Shown: positions 17,981 to 28,060 of the stretch, piece after piece
Numbering within the stretch: the first letter of the stretch is position 1
How the letters are laid out: the number at the start of each line of letters is the position of its first letter
The notes under the pieces: model-generated
The model's input: only the letters and a program-made list of their open reading frames with translations
Told to the model about the DNA's origin: nothing
Database searches by the model: none
Translations under genes and position numbers: made by a program
Origin: Phocaeicola faecalis
Lineage (GTDB): Bacteria > Bacteroidota > Bacteroidia > Bacteroidales > Bacteroidaceae
Reading direction: 5' to 3'
Assembly (NCBI RefSeq): GCF_021730445.1
Contig: NZ_JADNRM010000001.1
Span: 147,848-211,847, forward strand
Length of the DNA: 64,000 bases

Positions 17981-18994
17981 TTAGAATCTCACCATTAGTT
18001 CCATTACGAATTTATCTTGTTCCGATTCTTTAGCCAGGGACAGGTCGTCATAGAAGTACTTTTCATAATTGATACGCAAATCTGCCTGAAAAGCCTTGCC
18101 GAAGCTCAGGGTCACACCGCCGGTCAGACGTTGACGGGAATAGTCTGTGATATAAAGTTGTCCTTCTTCATTGGCAACGCCGTTACTATGATCGCCCATA
18201 CTGTCATATCGGCCCAAGAAAGAGATTTTCTTAAACAACCCCTTTTTGATAGGCAGGTCATAATTTACAAAGCCATTAAAGGCGTGCACATCTTTAAAAG
18301 CATTGTGGGCATACGTTTTATATAAGTATTCCACCTCAAAATGCCAATTGGAGAATTTATAGTAAGTACCGATGTCATACATATAGATACTGTTCTTATC
18401 CGGGTGTATTTTCTGAGTACTTAAGGTAAGGTTGTAGCCTTTCCATGGCATTAATTGAAGTTTGGCTGAATAGTTCAGCGTGTTATGCCATTCTTTTTGT
18501 TGAGTCAGTCCCGAGCCGTTGAACAGTCCAGCTTCCAGCTTCATCGGCAGGCTGCCGTCTAAAGAGAGGGCTCCTGTGGCACCCACATCGCGCACATTCC
18601 CCACTTGTTTGGCTATGAAGGAACGATTGGCAAAATATTGCTGATGCGGAGAGCGATGGGCATCAATAGTAAACGGAACACGCATCTGCCCCATTGTCAG
18701 GTTCCATGTATCATTAGGGACGAAGCGGGCATACGCATCCAGCATTTTAATGCTGCCTTCATCCGATAAATCGATTTCTGCTTTATATGCAATAACCGGC
18801 AACACTTTTCCATCCAGGCTGACACGAGCGTTTCTTACCTGAAAACGCTGCATGCCTGTAGTGGTCTGAAGCTCGTATTTACTACGGATAGTCCCATGAA
18901 TCTTAGGAAGATATTCCTTGGGAATCGTTAGTTGCGCACCTGCGGTTGCTATACTTAAGGCTGTAAAGACAGCGGCTGCGAGTGTTCTTCTCAT
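17981..18994 (-). CDS. Porin of the phosphate-selective O/P family
   Basis: 337 residues with signal peptide ('LSIATAGAQ'). The body has regular beta-barrel strands ending in 'FVMELMVRF', a typical outer-membrane C-terminal Phe. 'RNARVSLDGKVLPVIAYKAEIDLSDEG' type sequence near residue 53 is characteristic of OprO/OprP-like porins in Bacteroides. Phosphate preference is a family label and is not shown by the sequence. It overlaps nothing; uvrB ends 3 bp away on the other strand. Confidence 0.82.
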   Translation of the reverse strand: MRRTLAAAVFTALSIATAGAQLTIPKEYLPKIHGTIRSKYELQTTTGMQRFQVRNARVSLDGKVLPVIAYKAEIDLSDEGSIKMLDAYARFVPNDTWNLTMGQMRVPFTIDAHRSPHQQYFANRSFIAKQVGNVRDVGATGALSLDGSLPMKLEAGLFNGSGLTQQKEWHNTLNYSAKLQLMPWKGYNLTLSTQKIHPDKNSIYMYDIGTYYKFSNWHFEVEYLYKTYAHNAFKDVHAFNGFVNYDLPIKKGLFKKISFLGRYDSMGDHSNGVANEEGQLYITDYSRQRLTGGVTLSFGKAFQADLRINYEKYFYDDLSLAKESEQDKFVMELMVRF

Positions 18995-19028
18995 CTTTGT
19001 TATTAATGTGACTTTTTGTTTTCGAGTG

Positions 19029-19036
19029 CAAAGATA
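19029..19036 (-). promoter_or_regulatory. -7 element for the porin gene
   Basis: The minus strand reads TATCTTTG, about 35 bp upstream of the ATG at 18994. Confidence 0.5.
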
Positions 19037-19134
19037 GAGAACCGGTATATCTGCAATGTGTCATTCATGTTACAAATATGTTTCAATCAAAACCTCTCGG
19101 ACACGCCATTGCCCCACCAATACTGCCGGAAGGA

Positions 19135-19740
19135 TTATTCGATGATTCGGGCCGTTTCAACTTTCTCCAAACGGGCACGCAGCTTCCCCATCATAGACCG
19201 ACGGATACGGAGCTTCATCAGGCAATCCATATCGTATGACTGTTCCAATATTTCCGGTTCCTCTTCTTTTACGATACGCATGATGTCATTCATAAAAGGA
19301 TATTCAAAAGCAACGGAAATATCATCATCCACCGTTTTTTCTATTATGGTGGCATTGGCTATCGCCTCTGCTGCCGCAGCTTTATAGGCAACGATTAATC
19401 CGCTTGTCCCCAGTTTGATGCCACCAAAGTATCTCACTACAATAATAAGAATGTCAGTCAGTTCATTCGAATTTATTTGTCCCAAAATGGGTTTTCCCGC
19501 TGTGCCTGACGGTTCTCCGTTATCATTGGCACGAAAGTCTTTTCTTTCATGTCCAAGCATGTAGGCATAACACACATGACGTGCATCATAGTATTTTTTT
19601 TGATAGGTATCAAGATGCTGTTTTATCTCTTCAACGGTATGCACAGGAATGGCAATAGCTATAAATTTACTTCTCTTCTCAGTATAAATACCTTCGGCTA
19701 CACCGGTTATCGTTTTATATGTATCTTCTTGTATCATCAA
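19135..19740 (-). CDS. yigZ: IMPACT/YigZ family protein
   Basis: 201 residues. The conserved UPF0029 core is visible: 'KRSKFIAIAIPV', 'DARHVCYAYMLG', 'NDNGEPSGTAGKPIL' and 'DILIIVVRYFGGIKLGTSGL'. A C-terminal ferredoxin-like half follows. Bacterial YigZ proteins are linked to translation or peptide processing but have no settled reaction. Confidence 0.88.
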   Translation of the reverse strand: MMIQEDTYKTITGVAEGIYTEKRSKFIAIAIPVHTVEEIKQHLDTYQKKYYDARHVCYAYMLGHERKDFRANDNGEPSGTAGKPILGQINSNELTDILIIVVRYFGGIKLGTSGLIVAYKAAAAEAIANATIIEKTVDDDISVAFEYPFMNDIMRIVKEEEPEILEQSYDMDCLMKLRIRRSMMGKLRARLEKVETARIIE

Positions 19741-19772
19741 AGGAAATCATTATCATTGGAAAAATATAAAAA

Positions 19773-20261
19773 CTACAACACATATCGGGCTATCCATGCA
19801 CAGGCTTCCGCATCTGCCAATGCGTGATGGTGATTCTTCAAATCAAACCCGAAGAACTCAGCCACCGTGTGCAACTGATGATTCCGCAATCCTTTCAATT
19901 TGCGTGATGCCTGATAAGTGCAATGAAACTCATAATCAGGATAATCCATGCAATAGGTTCTAAATACCGCTTTCAGACAACCTTCATCGAACGCTTTGTT
20001 ATGTGCCACCAACGGAAGTCCTGCTATTTTGGGCTCCACCTGTTTCCATACTTCGGAAAAGACAGGAGCATCGGCCGTGTCTTCCCGGGTCAGCCCATGT
20101 ACACGTGTGTTCCAATACAAATAATAGTCCGGTTCGGGATGAATAAGGCTATAGAACTTATCTACGGTCTCACCATCCTTTACGATTACAATGCCCACAC
20201 TGCACACACTGGTGCGCTCATTGTTTGCCGTTTCAAAGTCTATTGCCGCAAAATTATCCAT
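19773..20261 (-). CDS. DnaQ-type 3'-5' exonuclease
   Basis: 162 residues, a single DEDDh exonuclease domain. Catalytic acids are in 'AAIDFETAN' (D, E), 'LVAHNKAFDEGCLK' (D) and the C-terminal 'HHALADAEACA' (H, D). It lacks polymerase or other domains, so it is a stand-alone proofreading-type or oligonucleotide exonuclease rather than the replicative epsilon subunit with certainty. It sits 32 bp upstream of yigZ, probably in one operon. Confidence 0.85.
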   Translation of the reverse strand: MDNFAAIDFETANNERTSVCSVGIVIVKDGETVDKFYSLIHPEPDYYLYWNTRVHGLTREDTADAPVFSEVWKQVEPKIAGLPLVAHNKAFDEGCLKAVFRTYCMDYPDYEFHCTYQASRKLKGLRNHQLHTVAEFFGFDLKNHHHALADAEACAWIARYVL

Positions 20262-20465
20262 TATATTCTTCTGTTTTCATCTGTTATCACAAATGTATAG
20301 AATATAATTGAGGTGTACAATGACTACTCATTTTTTATTTTGGTTCTTTATTAACCTCCTCCCTACATTAAGGAATAATTGCCAAGTTTTACGGAGAAAT
20401 CGCCATTTCTTTTTTTCTGCAGAAAACGGACCTTTGCATATCATAAAATAAACAAAAGCAAGGAT

Positions 20466-20966
20466 ATGGAAAATTCTAAAATCACAAACAAAATAGTAGC
20501 GATGCAACCGGAACTTATGAGCTTCGCTTTTAAACTGACCGCAAATCAGGATTCGGCAAACGACTTGGTACAAGACTCTATATTGAAGGCTTTGGATAAT
20601 GCACAGAAATTTGTCTATCAGGAGAACTTTAAAGGATGGATGTATACCATCATGCGCAATTTATTCATCAACAACTACCGCCGTTCTGTTCGTGAACTTA
20701 ATTTCCTCGATTCTAATTTCACGGACTATGCACAGACTCAGGTGGCCAAAGATGACGACAGATTTGAAGAAACCTACGATTTAAAACTGCTGTACAGGAC
20801 AATCAATAAATTGCCCGACGATACTAAACAGCCTTTTATAATGTTTGTCTCGGGACTGAAATACAAAGAGATAGCAGAAAAAATGGGCTTACCCATCGGA
20901 ACCATCAAAAGCCGTTTACACTTTGCCCGGAAGAAACTTCAAAAAGAGTTGAGAGATTTCTCATAA
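20466..20966 (+). CDS. ECF-type RNA polymerase sigma factor
   Basis: 167 residues from the ATG at 20466. Region 2 is 'MSFAFKLTANQDSANDLVQDSILKAL' with 'FKGWMYTIMRNLFINNYRR'; region 4 is 'LKYKEIAEKMGLPIGTIKSRLHFARKKL' (landmarks given in part). The frame is open further upstream to 20379, but ATG 20466 matches the usual ECF start and follows a poly-purine stretch. No anti-sigma gene lies next to it, so how its activity is controlled is not visible. Confidence 0.9.
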   Translation: MENSKITNKIVAMQPELMSFAFKLTANQDSANDLVQDSILKALDNAQKFVYQENFKGWMYTIMRNLFINNYRRSVRELNFLDSNFTDYAQTQVAKDDDRFEETYDLKLLYRTINKLPDDTKQPFIMFVSGLKYKEIAEKMGLPIGTIKSRLHFARKKLQKELRDFS

Positions 20967-21047
20967 GGGATAGTCAGACAGAGAAGAATCACTTAATCTC
21001 ATAATAGATTTAATATACAATTTTTCTTTCACAATTTCGATTCGAAG

Positions 21048-21087
21048 AAAGGCTGCCGCCATAAAGAAAAAAAATGGGGCAGCCTTT
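21048..21087 (+). terminator. Terminator after the ECF sigma gene
   Basis: AAAGGCTGCC (21048-21057) pairs perfectly with GGCAGCCTTT (21078-21087), followed by TTAGTTTTAT. It lies between convergent genes and could act for both. Confidence 0.75.
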
Positions 21088-21097
21088 TAGTTTTATA

Positions 21098-23419
21098 TTA
21101 TTCCACTCCTATCTCATCCACAAACAGGAAAGCGTTCTTTCCGGGCATGGAATGCCAGGCGGGAAGTGTCGGAGTCGTCTCTGCAATTATCCGTACATAT
21201 CTGGTTTTGACCTTATCAAACGAAATCTCTTCTTTACGAATTTGCATCTTTGTTCCCTTTTCCAATACAGAAATTTTCTTGGAGGCTATTTCACGAAAAG
21301 CTTTTCCGTCATCGGATATTTCTATTTTCAGACCGGTCGCTCCGAATATGGCATCTCCCGGATTCAATAATGTATTGACAAAAGCCGATGAGACTTCTTT
21401 CGGTTCCTGCATATCAATGGTGATATCCAGATTATTACCATAAAAGCCGACCCAGCGACCGGAGCGATAGTTCAAGTCTCCATAAAGTCCGTCTATTAAT
21501 GTACTTCCCCCTTGGAAAGTATACGACTTGTGAGGTTGTACATTCAGCGTTGCAGGCTTCATGGTAACGGCATTGAAATGAATTTCTTCCTTGCTGATGC
21601 TGCTATTTCCTTGCGGACGAATGGCTATTGCCTGAATCACCGCATCCTTGTCCAAGTGTAGTGTATCCGTATAAAGAGGAGACTGGGCATTGGGCTCGCT
21701 GCCATCTAATGTATAGTGCACTTCGGCATCATCGAAAGTAAGGAAAGAGACTTTAGCCTTTCCTTCTTGTTCTTCGGGGACAACCTGGATGGCGACGTCA
21801 TAAATATCCTGACGGAAGTCATAACCACGGTCTTTATAGATAGCCAGCACAGCCGGAAGACGATGCAGGAAACTGTCAAAGTCCTTATGAGCGGGTTCCG
21901 TCCACTGAATCTCTGAAAGGGCTGCCATACGGGGAAGAATCTGCCATTCCATCTTAAGGCTGTCGCGAGTCCATTCCGTCCAGATACATCCCTGAGCACC
22001 GATGATATATTGTTTCTCGTCCTCAGTCAGTTCGTCTGATACCGGTTCGAAAGTATAAACACGTTCCAGGCTCTTTGTCCCCTTGATGCGGTTGTAAGTA
22101 GGGTTACTGAAATAGAGGTATTGAATGGGAGTCATGATGGCATTATGATGCAGACGCGCTGTTTCTATACCACCTCGGGGACTTGTCCATGACATAACGG
22201 TCACACCCGGAGCCAAACCTCCCTCAAGCATTTCATCCCATCCCAACATCTTACGTCCTCTGTCGCTGATTACTTTTCCGACTTCAGACATAAAATAAGT
22301 CTGTAACTGGTTTTCTTTACTGTGCTTCGGAGTATCCTTCAATCCCAGTTCGCGAATCTTCGCCTGACACTTAGGGCATTCTTTCCAACGTACCTTCGGA
22401 CATTCGTCTCCACCGATATGAATGTAAGGAGAAGGGAAAATATCCATTATTTCATTTAATACATCTTTGGCAAACTCTAATGCCTTCGCGTTTCCGCCAC
22501 ACAGCACATCCGGAAAAACGCCCCATTCGCATGGCATCTCATAGGGGCCTCCGGTGCAACCCAATTCGGGATATGAAACCAATGCAGCCATCATGTGTCC
22601 CGGAAGGTCTACTTCAGGAATAACCGTAATAAAGCGGTCTGCCGCATATTTCACAATCTCCTTGGCTTCTTCCTGAGTATAGAAGCCACTGTGTGTAGTC
22701 TCGTCGTATTCTCTCGTGCTCCAGTCCATCAAGGTGCGCGGGCGCGTTGAACCTATTTCTGTCAGTCGGGGATATTTCTTAATCTCAATTCGCCATCCCT
22801 GATCTTCCGTCAGATGCCAATGGAAATGGTTAATGTTATGCAACGCCAGCATATCAATGATTTGCTTCAGATAAGAAACCGGGAAATAATGACGGCCTAC
22901 ATCGACCATAAATCCGCGATAATCAAAACGGGGATAGTCATTTACGATACCTGCAGGAATGGCAGACGCCGACTCTGTGCCCTTTGTTATCGGCATAGAC
23001 TTATGTAAAGTCTGAATGCCATAGAACACTCCGGCCTCACTTCCACCTGCCAAACGAATGCTATTGGATGTTACTTCCAGTTGATACCCTTCTTTTTGCT
23101 CTATAGCAGTATCAACAGAGAGAACGATGGCATCACTCTCTTTCTTTTCCGCAGTACACTGAACTGTAATTCCTGTGGCCTCTTTTATATAAGAAGCCAA
23201 AAATTCAGCTGTCCGTTCCAGCTTTTCATTACCTGCCGGATAAACAATACTTGTGCCTGAATGGATAACGAAAGGATTTTCCTGAAAATTTTGAACGACC
23301 TCCTGCGGTTGAGGAATGACATTCAGATTGCCTACTTCTGTTTTTGTAGGGGTGCATGCAGATAGGGTTAGCGCTATCCACATTCCAAATCCTGCCCATT
23401 GCATAAATTGCTTTTTCAT
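21098..23419 (-). CDS. Beta-N-acetylhexosaminidase, GH20 lipoprotein
   Basis: 773 residues from the ATG at 23419, which begins a lipoprotein signal with lipobox 'LSAC'. A GH20b N-terminal domain (about 30-160) is followed by the GH20 barrel with the catalytic Asp-Glu pair in 'HIGGDECPK' (about 336-337). A chitobiase-type C-terminal Ig module ('VHYTLDGSEP') and a discoidin-like domain (last 140 residues) finish it. It should remove terminal GlcNAc or GalNAc from host glycans or peptidoglycan fragments outside the inner membrane. Not in an obvious polysaccharide locus. Confidence 0.92.
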   Translation of the reverse strand: MKKQFMQWAGFGMWIALTLSACTPTKTEVGNLNVIPQPQEVVQNFQENPFVIHSGTSIVYPAGNEKLERTAEFLASYIKEATGITVQCTAEKKESDAIVLSVDTAIEQKEGYQLEVTSNSIRLAGGSEAGVFYGIQTLHKSMPITKGTESASAIPAGIVNDYPRFDYRGFMVDVGRHYFPVSYLKQIIDMLALHNINHFHWHLTEDQGWRIEIKKYPRLTEIGSTRPRTLMDWSTREYDETTHSGFYTQEEAKEIVKYAADRFITVIPEVDLPGHMMAALVSYPELGCTGGPYEMPCEWGVFPDVLCGGNAKALEFAKDVLNEIMDIFPSPYIHIGGDECPKVRWKECPKCQAKIRELGLKDTPKHSKENQLQTYFMSEVGKVISDRGRKMLGWDEMLEGGLAPGVTVMSWTSPRGGIETARLHHNAIMTPIQYLYFSNPTYNRIKGTKSLERVYTFEPVSDELTEDEKQYIIGAQGCIWTEWTRDSLKMEWQILPRMAALSEIQWTEPAHKDFDSFLHRLPAVLAIYKDRGYDFRQDIYDVAIQVVPEEQEGKAKVSFLTFDDAEVHYTLDGSEPNAQSPLYTDTLHLDKDAVIQAIAIRPQGNSSISKEEIHFNAVTMKPATLNVQPHKSYTFQGGSTLIDGLYGDLNYRSGRWVGFYGNNLDITIDMQEPKEVSSAFVNTLLNPGDAIFGATGLKIEISDDGKAFREIASKKISVLEKGTKMQIRKEEISFDKVKTRYVRIIAETTPTLPAWHSMPGKNAFLFVDEIGVE

Positions 23420-23446
23420 AGTTTGAAATATAATTTGTTGCAAGGG

Positions 23447-23454
23447 CAAAGATA
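23447..23454 (-). promoter_or_regulatory. -7 element for the hexosaminidase gene
   Basis: The minus strand reads TATCTTTG, 28 bp upstream of ATG 23419. This argues against a longer frame that would open at 23449. Confidence 0.55.
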
Positions 23455-23466
23455 CAATAATCCGCT

Positions 23467-24378
23467 TTATCTGCTGTGCTTTACTCTAATCTTTCTTTTC
23501 TTCAGCAATGATTTTCCTCCAATGATTAAAGTTACTGCGGTGATTACCATCAAGATACCCAGAATAATGCGTAGAGTCAGTTGCTCACCGAATACCAGTA
23601 CTCCGAAGAATAAAGCGGTAACCGGCTCCAATGCCCCCAAAATAGCAGTTGGGGTAGAACCTATATAATGAATGGCCTTCGTCATTGTCACCAATGAAAT
23701 GACAGTGGGAAAGACTGCCAGCGAAACAGCGTTTACCCATAGCATCGGCGTAGGAATGAGCTGCAGCTCTGTACAGAACTTCAAACGCACTACATATACT
23801 GATAATCCGAACAGCAAAACGTAAAAAGTAAGTTTGGCTATCGGCATATCTTTGAGTGACGAACGATTGACTCCCACTATATAAATGGCGTAAGACAGTG
23901 AAGAGAGGAAGACAAATGTGATTCCTACCAAACTGAGTGTCTGCCCTCCCGGACTCTTACACAGCATGGATATGCCCACAAAGGCAAGAGCAATGGAAAA
24001 CATCGTAATGGGAGAAACCTTTTCTTTAAAGACTACTGCCATAATGATAGCCACCAATACCGGATAAACAAACAAAATGGTAGAGGCAATACCTGCATCC
24101 ATGTAGTTATAGCTCATAAAGAGAAACAAGGAAGAGAAGGCGAACAACAATCCCATTATGCAGAGCGGAAGTACATCCACCTTCTTGATGGCAAAAGATT
24201 GTTTCTGGAATTTCATCAGAATGCCAAGCACGATAACAGCCAGTGAATAACGGTAAAACAATACCGTATCTACGCTCATTCCTGCACTGTAAAGGGGAAG
24301 GGTGAAAAGGGGATTCATGCCGTAACTGGCTGCTGCAATCGCTCCAAGGATAAATCCTTTAGTCTTGTTGTTAGTCAT
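23467..24378 (-). CDS. DMT-superfamily transporter (EamA domains)
   Basis: 303 residues with about ten hydrophobic segments in two repeated EamA halves ('GAIAAASYGMNPLF', 'LGALEPVTALFFGVLVFGEQL'). The second-half motif 'EPVTALFFG' is typical of the family. These inner-membrane carriers export or exchange small metabolites; the substrate cannot be read from sequence. Confidence 0.88.
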   Translation of the reverse strand: MTNNKTKGFILGAIAAASYGMNPLFTLPLYSAGMSVDTVLFYRYSLAVIVLGILMKFQKQSFAIKKVDVLPLCIMGLLFAFSSLFLFMSYNYMDAGIASTILFVYPVLVAIIMAVVFKEKVSPITMFSIALAFVGISMLCKSPGGQTLSLVGITFVFLSSLSYAIYIVGVNRSSLKDMPIAKLTFYVLLFGLSVYVVRLKFCTELQLIPTPMLWVNAVSLAVFPTVISLVTMTKAIHYIGSTPTAILGALEPVTALFFGVLVFGEQLTLRIILGILMVITAVTLIIGGKSLLKKRKIRVKHSR

Positions 24379-24404
24379 TGCGTCTTATATTCTTAAAGTC
24401 GCCG

Positions 24405-24435
24405 CGAAATTAGATATTTGTTTGCAATAAACAAA
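24405..24435 (-). promoter_or_regulatory. Promoter of the EamA transporter gene
   Basis: On the minus strand TTTG (24435-24432), a 19-bp gap, then TAATTTCG (24412-24405), one mismatch from TAnnTTTG. Confidence 0.5.
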
Positions 24436-24568
24436 GGGAAAGGGATTTATTCTTTCGTCCTAACAACAATTTGTCTATATTATACCTAAACAACATGTAT
24501 AAAAGAGGTTATTGCCCTGTGAAAGCCGATGAAAAAGATGATTCACACCCTCATGGGGCTATAGATTT

Positions 24569-24641
24569 ATAGCCGTCAGATTAAAAAAAACATCGTATGC
24601 AGCCAACAAAAGCAAACCTGTTTTCTTAACCTGACGGCTAT
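24569..24641. repeat. Near-perfect 20-bp inverted repeat, 73 bp overall
   Basis: The arms begin ATAGCCGTCAG (24569) and end CTGACGGCTAT (24641); pairing continues into the A/T-rich inner part with one or two mismatches. It lies in the 306-bp gap between the DUF1015 gene and the EamA gene. It may be the terminator of the serC operon or a small dispersed element. Nothing else was recognised in this gap apart from the EamA promoter. Confidence 0.6.
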
Positions 24642-24684
24642 GGGATTCCTTCCACGCTTACAACGAGTGTAAACGTGATTTATA

Positions 24685-25932
24685 TCAAACTAGTTTATGA
24701 ATAATCAATCCGGAACGGAGCTTCGGTTCGAACCAAGTAGTCTTCGGCGGCATAATGTTGCCGGTATCGGCAATATCCATCAGCTGTTTCATAGAAACAG
24801 GATATAGTGCCAAAGCAACTTTCATTTCACCGCTGTCTACACGCTTCTTCAGTTCTCCCAAGCCACGGATACCCCCCACAAAGTCGATTCGTTTGTCCGA
24901 ACGAAGGTCTTTAATGCCAAGTATTTCATCCAAGATTAAATTAGAAGAAATCGTTACGTCCAATACTCCGATAGGATTATTATCATCATAAGTCCCCGGT
25001 TTGGCGGTCAGGCTATACCATTTTCCTTCCAGATAAAGGGAGAAATTATGAAGGCTTTGCGGCTTATAGATTTCAGCTCCTTTTTCCTCGATGACAAAGT
25101 TCTTTCCGACAGCTGCCAGAAATTCTTCGGGAGTCAAACCGTTCAAGTCTTTCACCACACGATTATAATCGATGATAGTCAACTGATTGGCCGGGAAACA
25201 AACAGCCATGAAATAATTATATTCTTCGTCACCCTTATGATTTGGATTCTGCTTCGCCTTTTCCGCTCCTACCAATGCCGCGGCAGCCGAGCGGTGATGT
25301 CCGTCAGCAATATATAGTGCAGGCATGGCAGCAAAAGCTTTAGTAATGGCTTCAATGTCACTATCTTGGTCTATCACCCAAAACGAATGGCCGAAGCCGT
25401 CACCCGGAGCGATGAAATCATATTCCGGTGCTTGAGAGGTATATTTCTTGACGATAGCATCCAGTTCTGCATGGTCGGGATAAGCAAAGAATACCGGTTC
25501 AATGTTGGCATTATTCACACGGACATGTTTCATCCGGTCTTCTTCCTTGTCACGGCGGGTCAATTCATGCTTCTTGATAATGCCGTTCATATAATCGGGA
25601 ACGTATGCGCCTACTACCAGACCATACTGAGTCTTACCGTTCATGGTCTGTGCATACACATAATAGTTTTCTTTTTCGTCCTGCACCAACCAACCTTTAT
25701 CCTGGAACATCCGGAAATTCTCAGCAGCTTTATCATACACCTTCGCATCATGCTCGTCTGTACCTGCCGGAAAATCTATTTCCGGTTTGATGATATGATA
25801 GAGTGACTTCTCATTCCCCTTTGCTTCTTCACGGGCTTCTTCCGAATTAAGCACATCATAAGGGCGGGAAGCAACTTGCTCCACTAATTCTTTCGGAGGG
25901 CGAATGCCTTTGAAGGGTTTTATTATAGCCAT
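24685..25932 (-). CDS. DUF1015 family protein, third gene of the serC-serA operon
   Basis: 415 residues. The start 'MAIIKPFKGIRPPKELV' and the internal 'RPYDVLNSEEAREEAKGN', 'YVYAQT', 'DGHHRSAAA' and 'FVGGIRGLGEL' blocks identify DUF1015. The family has no agreed reaction. It starts 30 bp after serA ends, so it is almost certainly in the same transcript and may relate to serine metabolism; that link is inference. Confidence 0.85.
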   Translation of the reverse strand: MAIIKPFKGIRPPKELVEQVASRPYDVLNSEEAREEAKGNEKSLYHIIKPEIDFPAGTDEHDAKVYDKAAENFRMFQDKGWLVQDEKENYYVYAQTMNGKTQYGLVVGAYVPDYMNGIIKKHELTRRDKEEDRMKHVRVNNANIEPVFFAYPDHAELDAIVKKYTSQAPEYDFIAPGDGFGHSFWVIDQDSDIEAITKAFAAMPALYIADGHHRSAAAALVGAEKAKQNPNHKGDEEYNYFMAVCFPANQLTIIDYNRVVKDLNGLTPEEFLAAVGKNFVIEEKGAEIYKPQSLHNFSLYLEGKWYSLTAKPGTYDDNNPIGVLDVTISSNLILDEILGIKDLRSDKRIDFVGGIRGLGELKKRVDSGEMKVALALYPVSMKQLMDIADTGNIMPPKTTWFEPKLRSGLIIHKLV

Positions 25933-25962
25933 AAGAATATTAGATTTATGAGTTATAAATGC

Positions 25963-26883
25963 TTATTTGTTTACGCGGAACTTTTCGCAGCCATCTTTCA
26001 GGAAGCCCACAATCTGCTTGGCAGCCGCAATACCGGCATTTATATTGGCTTCGGCAGTTTGAGCACCCATTTTCTTCGGTGTAGAGAAGTAACGGCCCGG
26101 GAAATGGTCGGCAAACTCGGCATGATGTACAGGCATAATGTCAGTAACATACTCCAAATCGGGACGGTCATTCATCAGACGCAGCAAGTCGGCTTCATTA
26201 ATAACCTCTTTACGTGCGGTATTGACCAACAGACCGTTTTTAGGCATTCTGTCTACCAAGTCATAATTGATAGAATTTTTTGTTTCAGGAGTAGCCGGAA
26301 TATGTAAAGACACGATATTGCAAGTAGCATACAGTTCCTCGGTAGATGCAACCGCCTTCACTCCGTCTGCTTCAATGACCTCTTTCGGGCAATAGGCATC
26401 GTATGCATAGATATCCATTCCAAAGCCTTTGGCAATACGAGCCACATTCCGTCCCACGTTACCGTATGCATGGATACCCAGTTTCTTGCCTTTCAATTCA
26501 GTACCCGAAGCACCATTATACATATTGCGGATAGCCATTACCATCAGTCCGAAAGCCAGTTCAGCCACAGCATTGGAATTCTGTCCCGGAGTATTCATGA
26601 CACATACATTGTGGGCCGTAGCAGCTTCCAAATCCACGTTGTCATAACCTGCACCGGCACGCACCACAATCTTCAGTTCTTTGGCAGCGTCCAATACTTC
26701 AGCATCGATTATATCACTACGGATAATAATGGCATCGGCATCTTTCACGGCTTCCAGCAAATTTGCCTTCTCGCCATATTTTTCCAATAATGCCAGTTCA
26801 TAACCTGCTGCTTCTATCTCTTTGCGAATACCGTCTACTGCAATTTTAGCAAACGGTTTATCTGTTGCTACTAATACTTTCAT
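25963..26883 (-). CDS. serA: D-3-phosphoglycerate dehydrogenase
   Basis: 306 residues from ATG 26883 ('MKVLVATDKPFAK'). The Rossmann nucleotide loop is 'GIHAYGNVGRNVARIAKGF'; catalytic landmarks 'RAGAGYDNVDLEAA' and 'NTARKEVINEADL' match D-2-hydroxyacid dehydrogenases. It is the short form without the ACT regulatory domain. It makes phosphohydroxypyruvate, the substrate of SerC encoded just upstream. A longer frame to 26919 exists but lacks family support. Confidence 0.92.
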   Translation of the reverse strand: MKVLVATDKPFAKIAVDGIRKEIEAAGYELALLEKYGEKANLLEAVKDADAIIIRSDIIDAEVLDAAKELKIVVRAGAGYDNVDLEAATAHNVCVMNTPGQNSNAVAELAFGLMVMAIRNMYNGASGTELKGKKLGIHAYGNVGRNVARIAKGFGMDIYAYDAYCPKEVIEADGVKAVASTEELYATCNIVSLHIPATPETKNSINYDLVDRMPKNGLLVNTARKEVINEADLLRLMNDRPDLEYVTDIMPVHHAEFADHFPGRYFSTPKKMGAQTAEANINAGIAAAKQIVGFLKDGCEKFRVNK

Positions 26884-26945
26884 GGTCTTATGTGTATTAA
26901 TAAATAAGGACGTACTCACAGCACGCCCTTATTCTTATAAATCAA

Positions 26946-28016
26946 TTAATGAAGTTTCTCGAATTCCTGCATGCAATCTATCAAAGCCTGAACACTTTCT
27001 TTCGGCATAGCATTATAACAAGATGCACGGAAACCGCCCACAGAACGGTGACCTTTAATACCTACCATACCTTTTTCGGTTGCAAACTTCAGGAAGTCTG
27101 CTTCCAAATCCTTGTATTCGTCGTTCATAACAAAGCAAATGTTCATGTAAGAGCGGTCTGCCTTATCCGTCACTGTACCACGGAACAACTTGTTACGGTC
27201 AATTTCCGCATAGAGCATTTCTGCTTTCTCTTTGGCGCGTTTCTGCATTTCCGCCACTCCACCGTTAGCCTTAATCCAGCGCAAAGTCTGCAATGCTGCA
27301 TAAATAGGAAGAACAGGAGGTGTATTGAACATAGAACCTCCATCCACATGAGTCTGATAGTTCAGCATGGTAGGAATATAGCGTGACACCTTGCCCAAAG
27401 CATCATTCTTCACAATAACGAAAGTAACACCGGCAGGAGCCAGATTCTTTTGTGCACCACCGTAAATACAAATATATTTAGAAACATCAATCGGACGAGA
27501 GAAAATATCAGATGACATATCGGCAATCATAGGAACCGGAGAATCCAAATCTTCATGAAGCTCCGTACCATAAATTGTATTATTGGTTGTGATATGGAAG
27601 TAATCCGCATCAGCGGGAACAGTATAATCTTTCGGAATATATGTATAGGTTGCTTCGGCAGAAGAAGCCACTTCTACCACTTCACCAAACGCTTTCGCTT
27701 CCTTCATTGCTTTCTTTGCCCAAACACCGGTATTCAGATAAGCAGCTTTCTTTTCGAGGAAATTGAAAGGCACCATACAAAATTCCAAGCTGGCTCCACC
27801 ACCCAAGAACAGTACCGAATACCCTTCAGGAATGTTTAACAGTTCCTTGAACAAAGCGACTGCTTCGTCCACCACAGGCTGAAAATCTTTAGCGCGATGG
27901 CTGATTTCCATTAAAGAAAGCCCGGAGCCATTAAAATCCAAAATAGCTTGAGCTGTTTTCTCTATAACCTCGCGAGGCAAGATAGATGGTCCCGCATTGA
28001 AATTATGCTTTTTCAT
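26946..28016 (-). CDS. serC: Phosphoserine aminotransferase
   Basis: 356 residues from ATG 28016 ('[14 protein letters not shown]'), the usual SerC opening. Substrate and PLP landmarks are '[14 protein letters not shown]' and '[14 protein letters not shown]' with the Schiff-base Lys. '[11 protein letters not shown]' closes the family pattern. It transaminates phosphohydroxypyruvate to phosphoserine. First gene of the serC-serA-DUF1015 operon; the 40 upstream in-frame residues cover the promoter and are excluded. Confidence 0.95.
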   Translation of the reverse strand: MKKHNFNAGPSILPREVIEKTAQAILDFNGSGLSLMEISHRAKDFQPVVDEAVALFKELLNIPEGYSVLFLGGGASLEFCMVPFNFLEKKAAYLNTGVWAKKAMKEAKAFGEVVEVASSAEATYTYIPKDYTVPADADYFHITTNNTIYGTELHEDLDSPVPMIADMSSDIFSRPIDVSKYICIYGGAQKNLAPAGVTFVIVKNDALGKVSRYIPTMLNYQTHVDGGSMFNTPPVLPIYAALQTLRWIKANGGVAEMQKRAKEKAEMLYAEIDRNKLFRGTVTDKADRSYMNICFVMNDEYKDLEADFLKFATEKGMVGIKGHRSVGGFRASCYNAMPKESVQALIDCMQEFEKLH

Positions 28017-28060
28017 TTGAAGTTTGTTTTGGTTATACAATTTGTTATGTCTTACATTTG

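Noticed and set aside
20379-20465. N-terminal extension of the ECF sigma factor
   Set aside because: The 29 extra codons are not conserved in ECF proteins; ATG 20466 gives the normal start.
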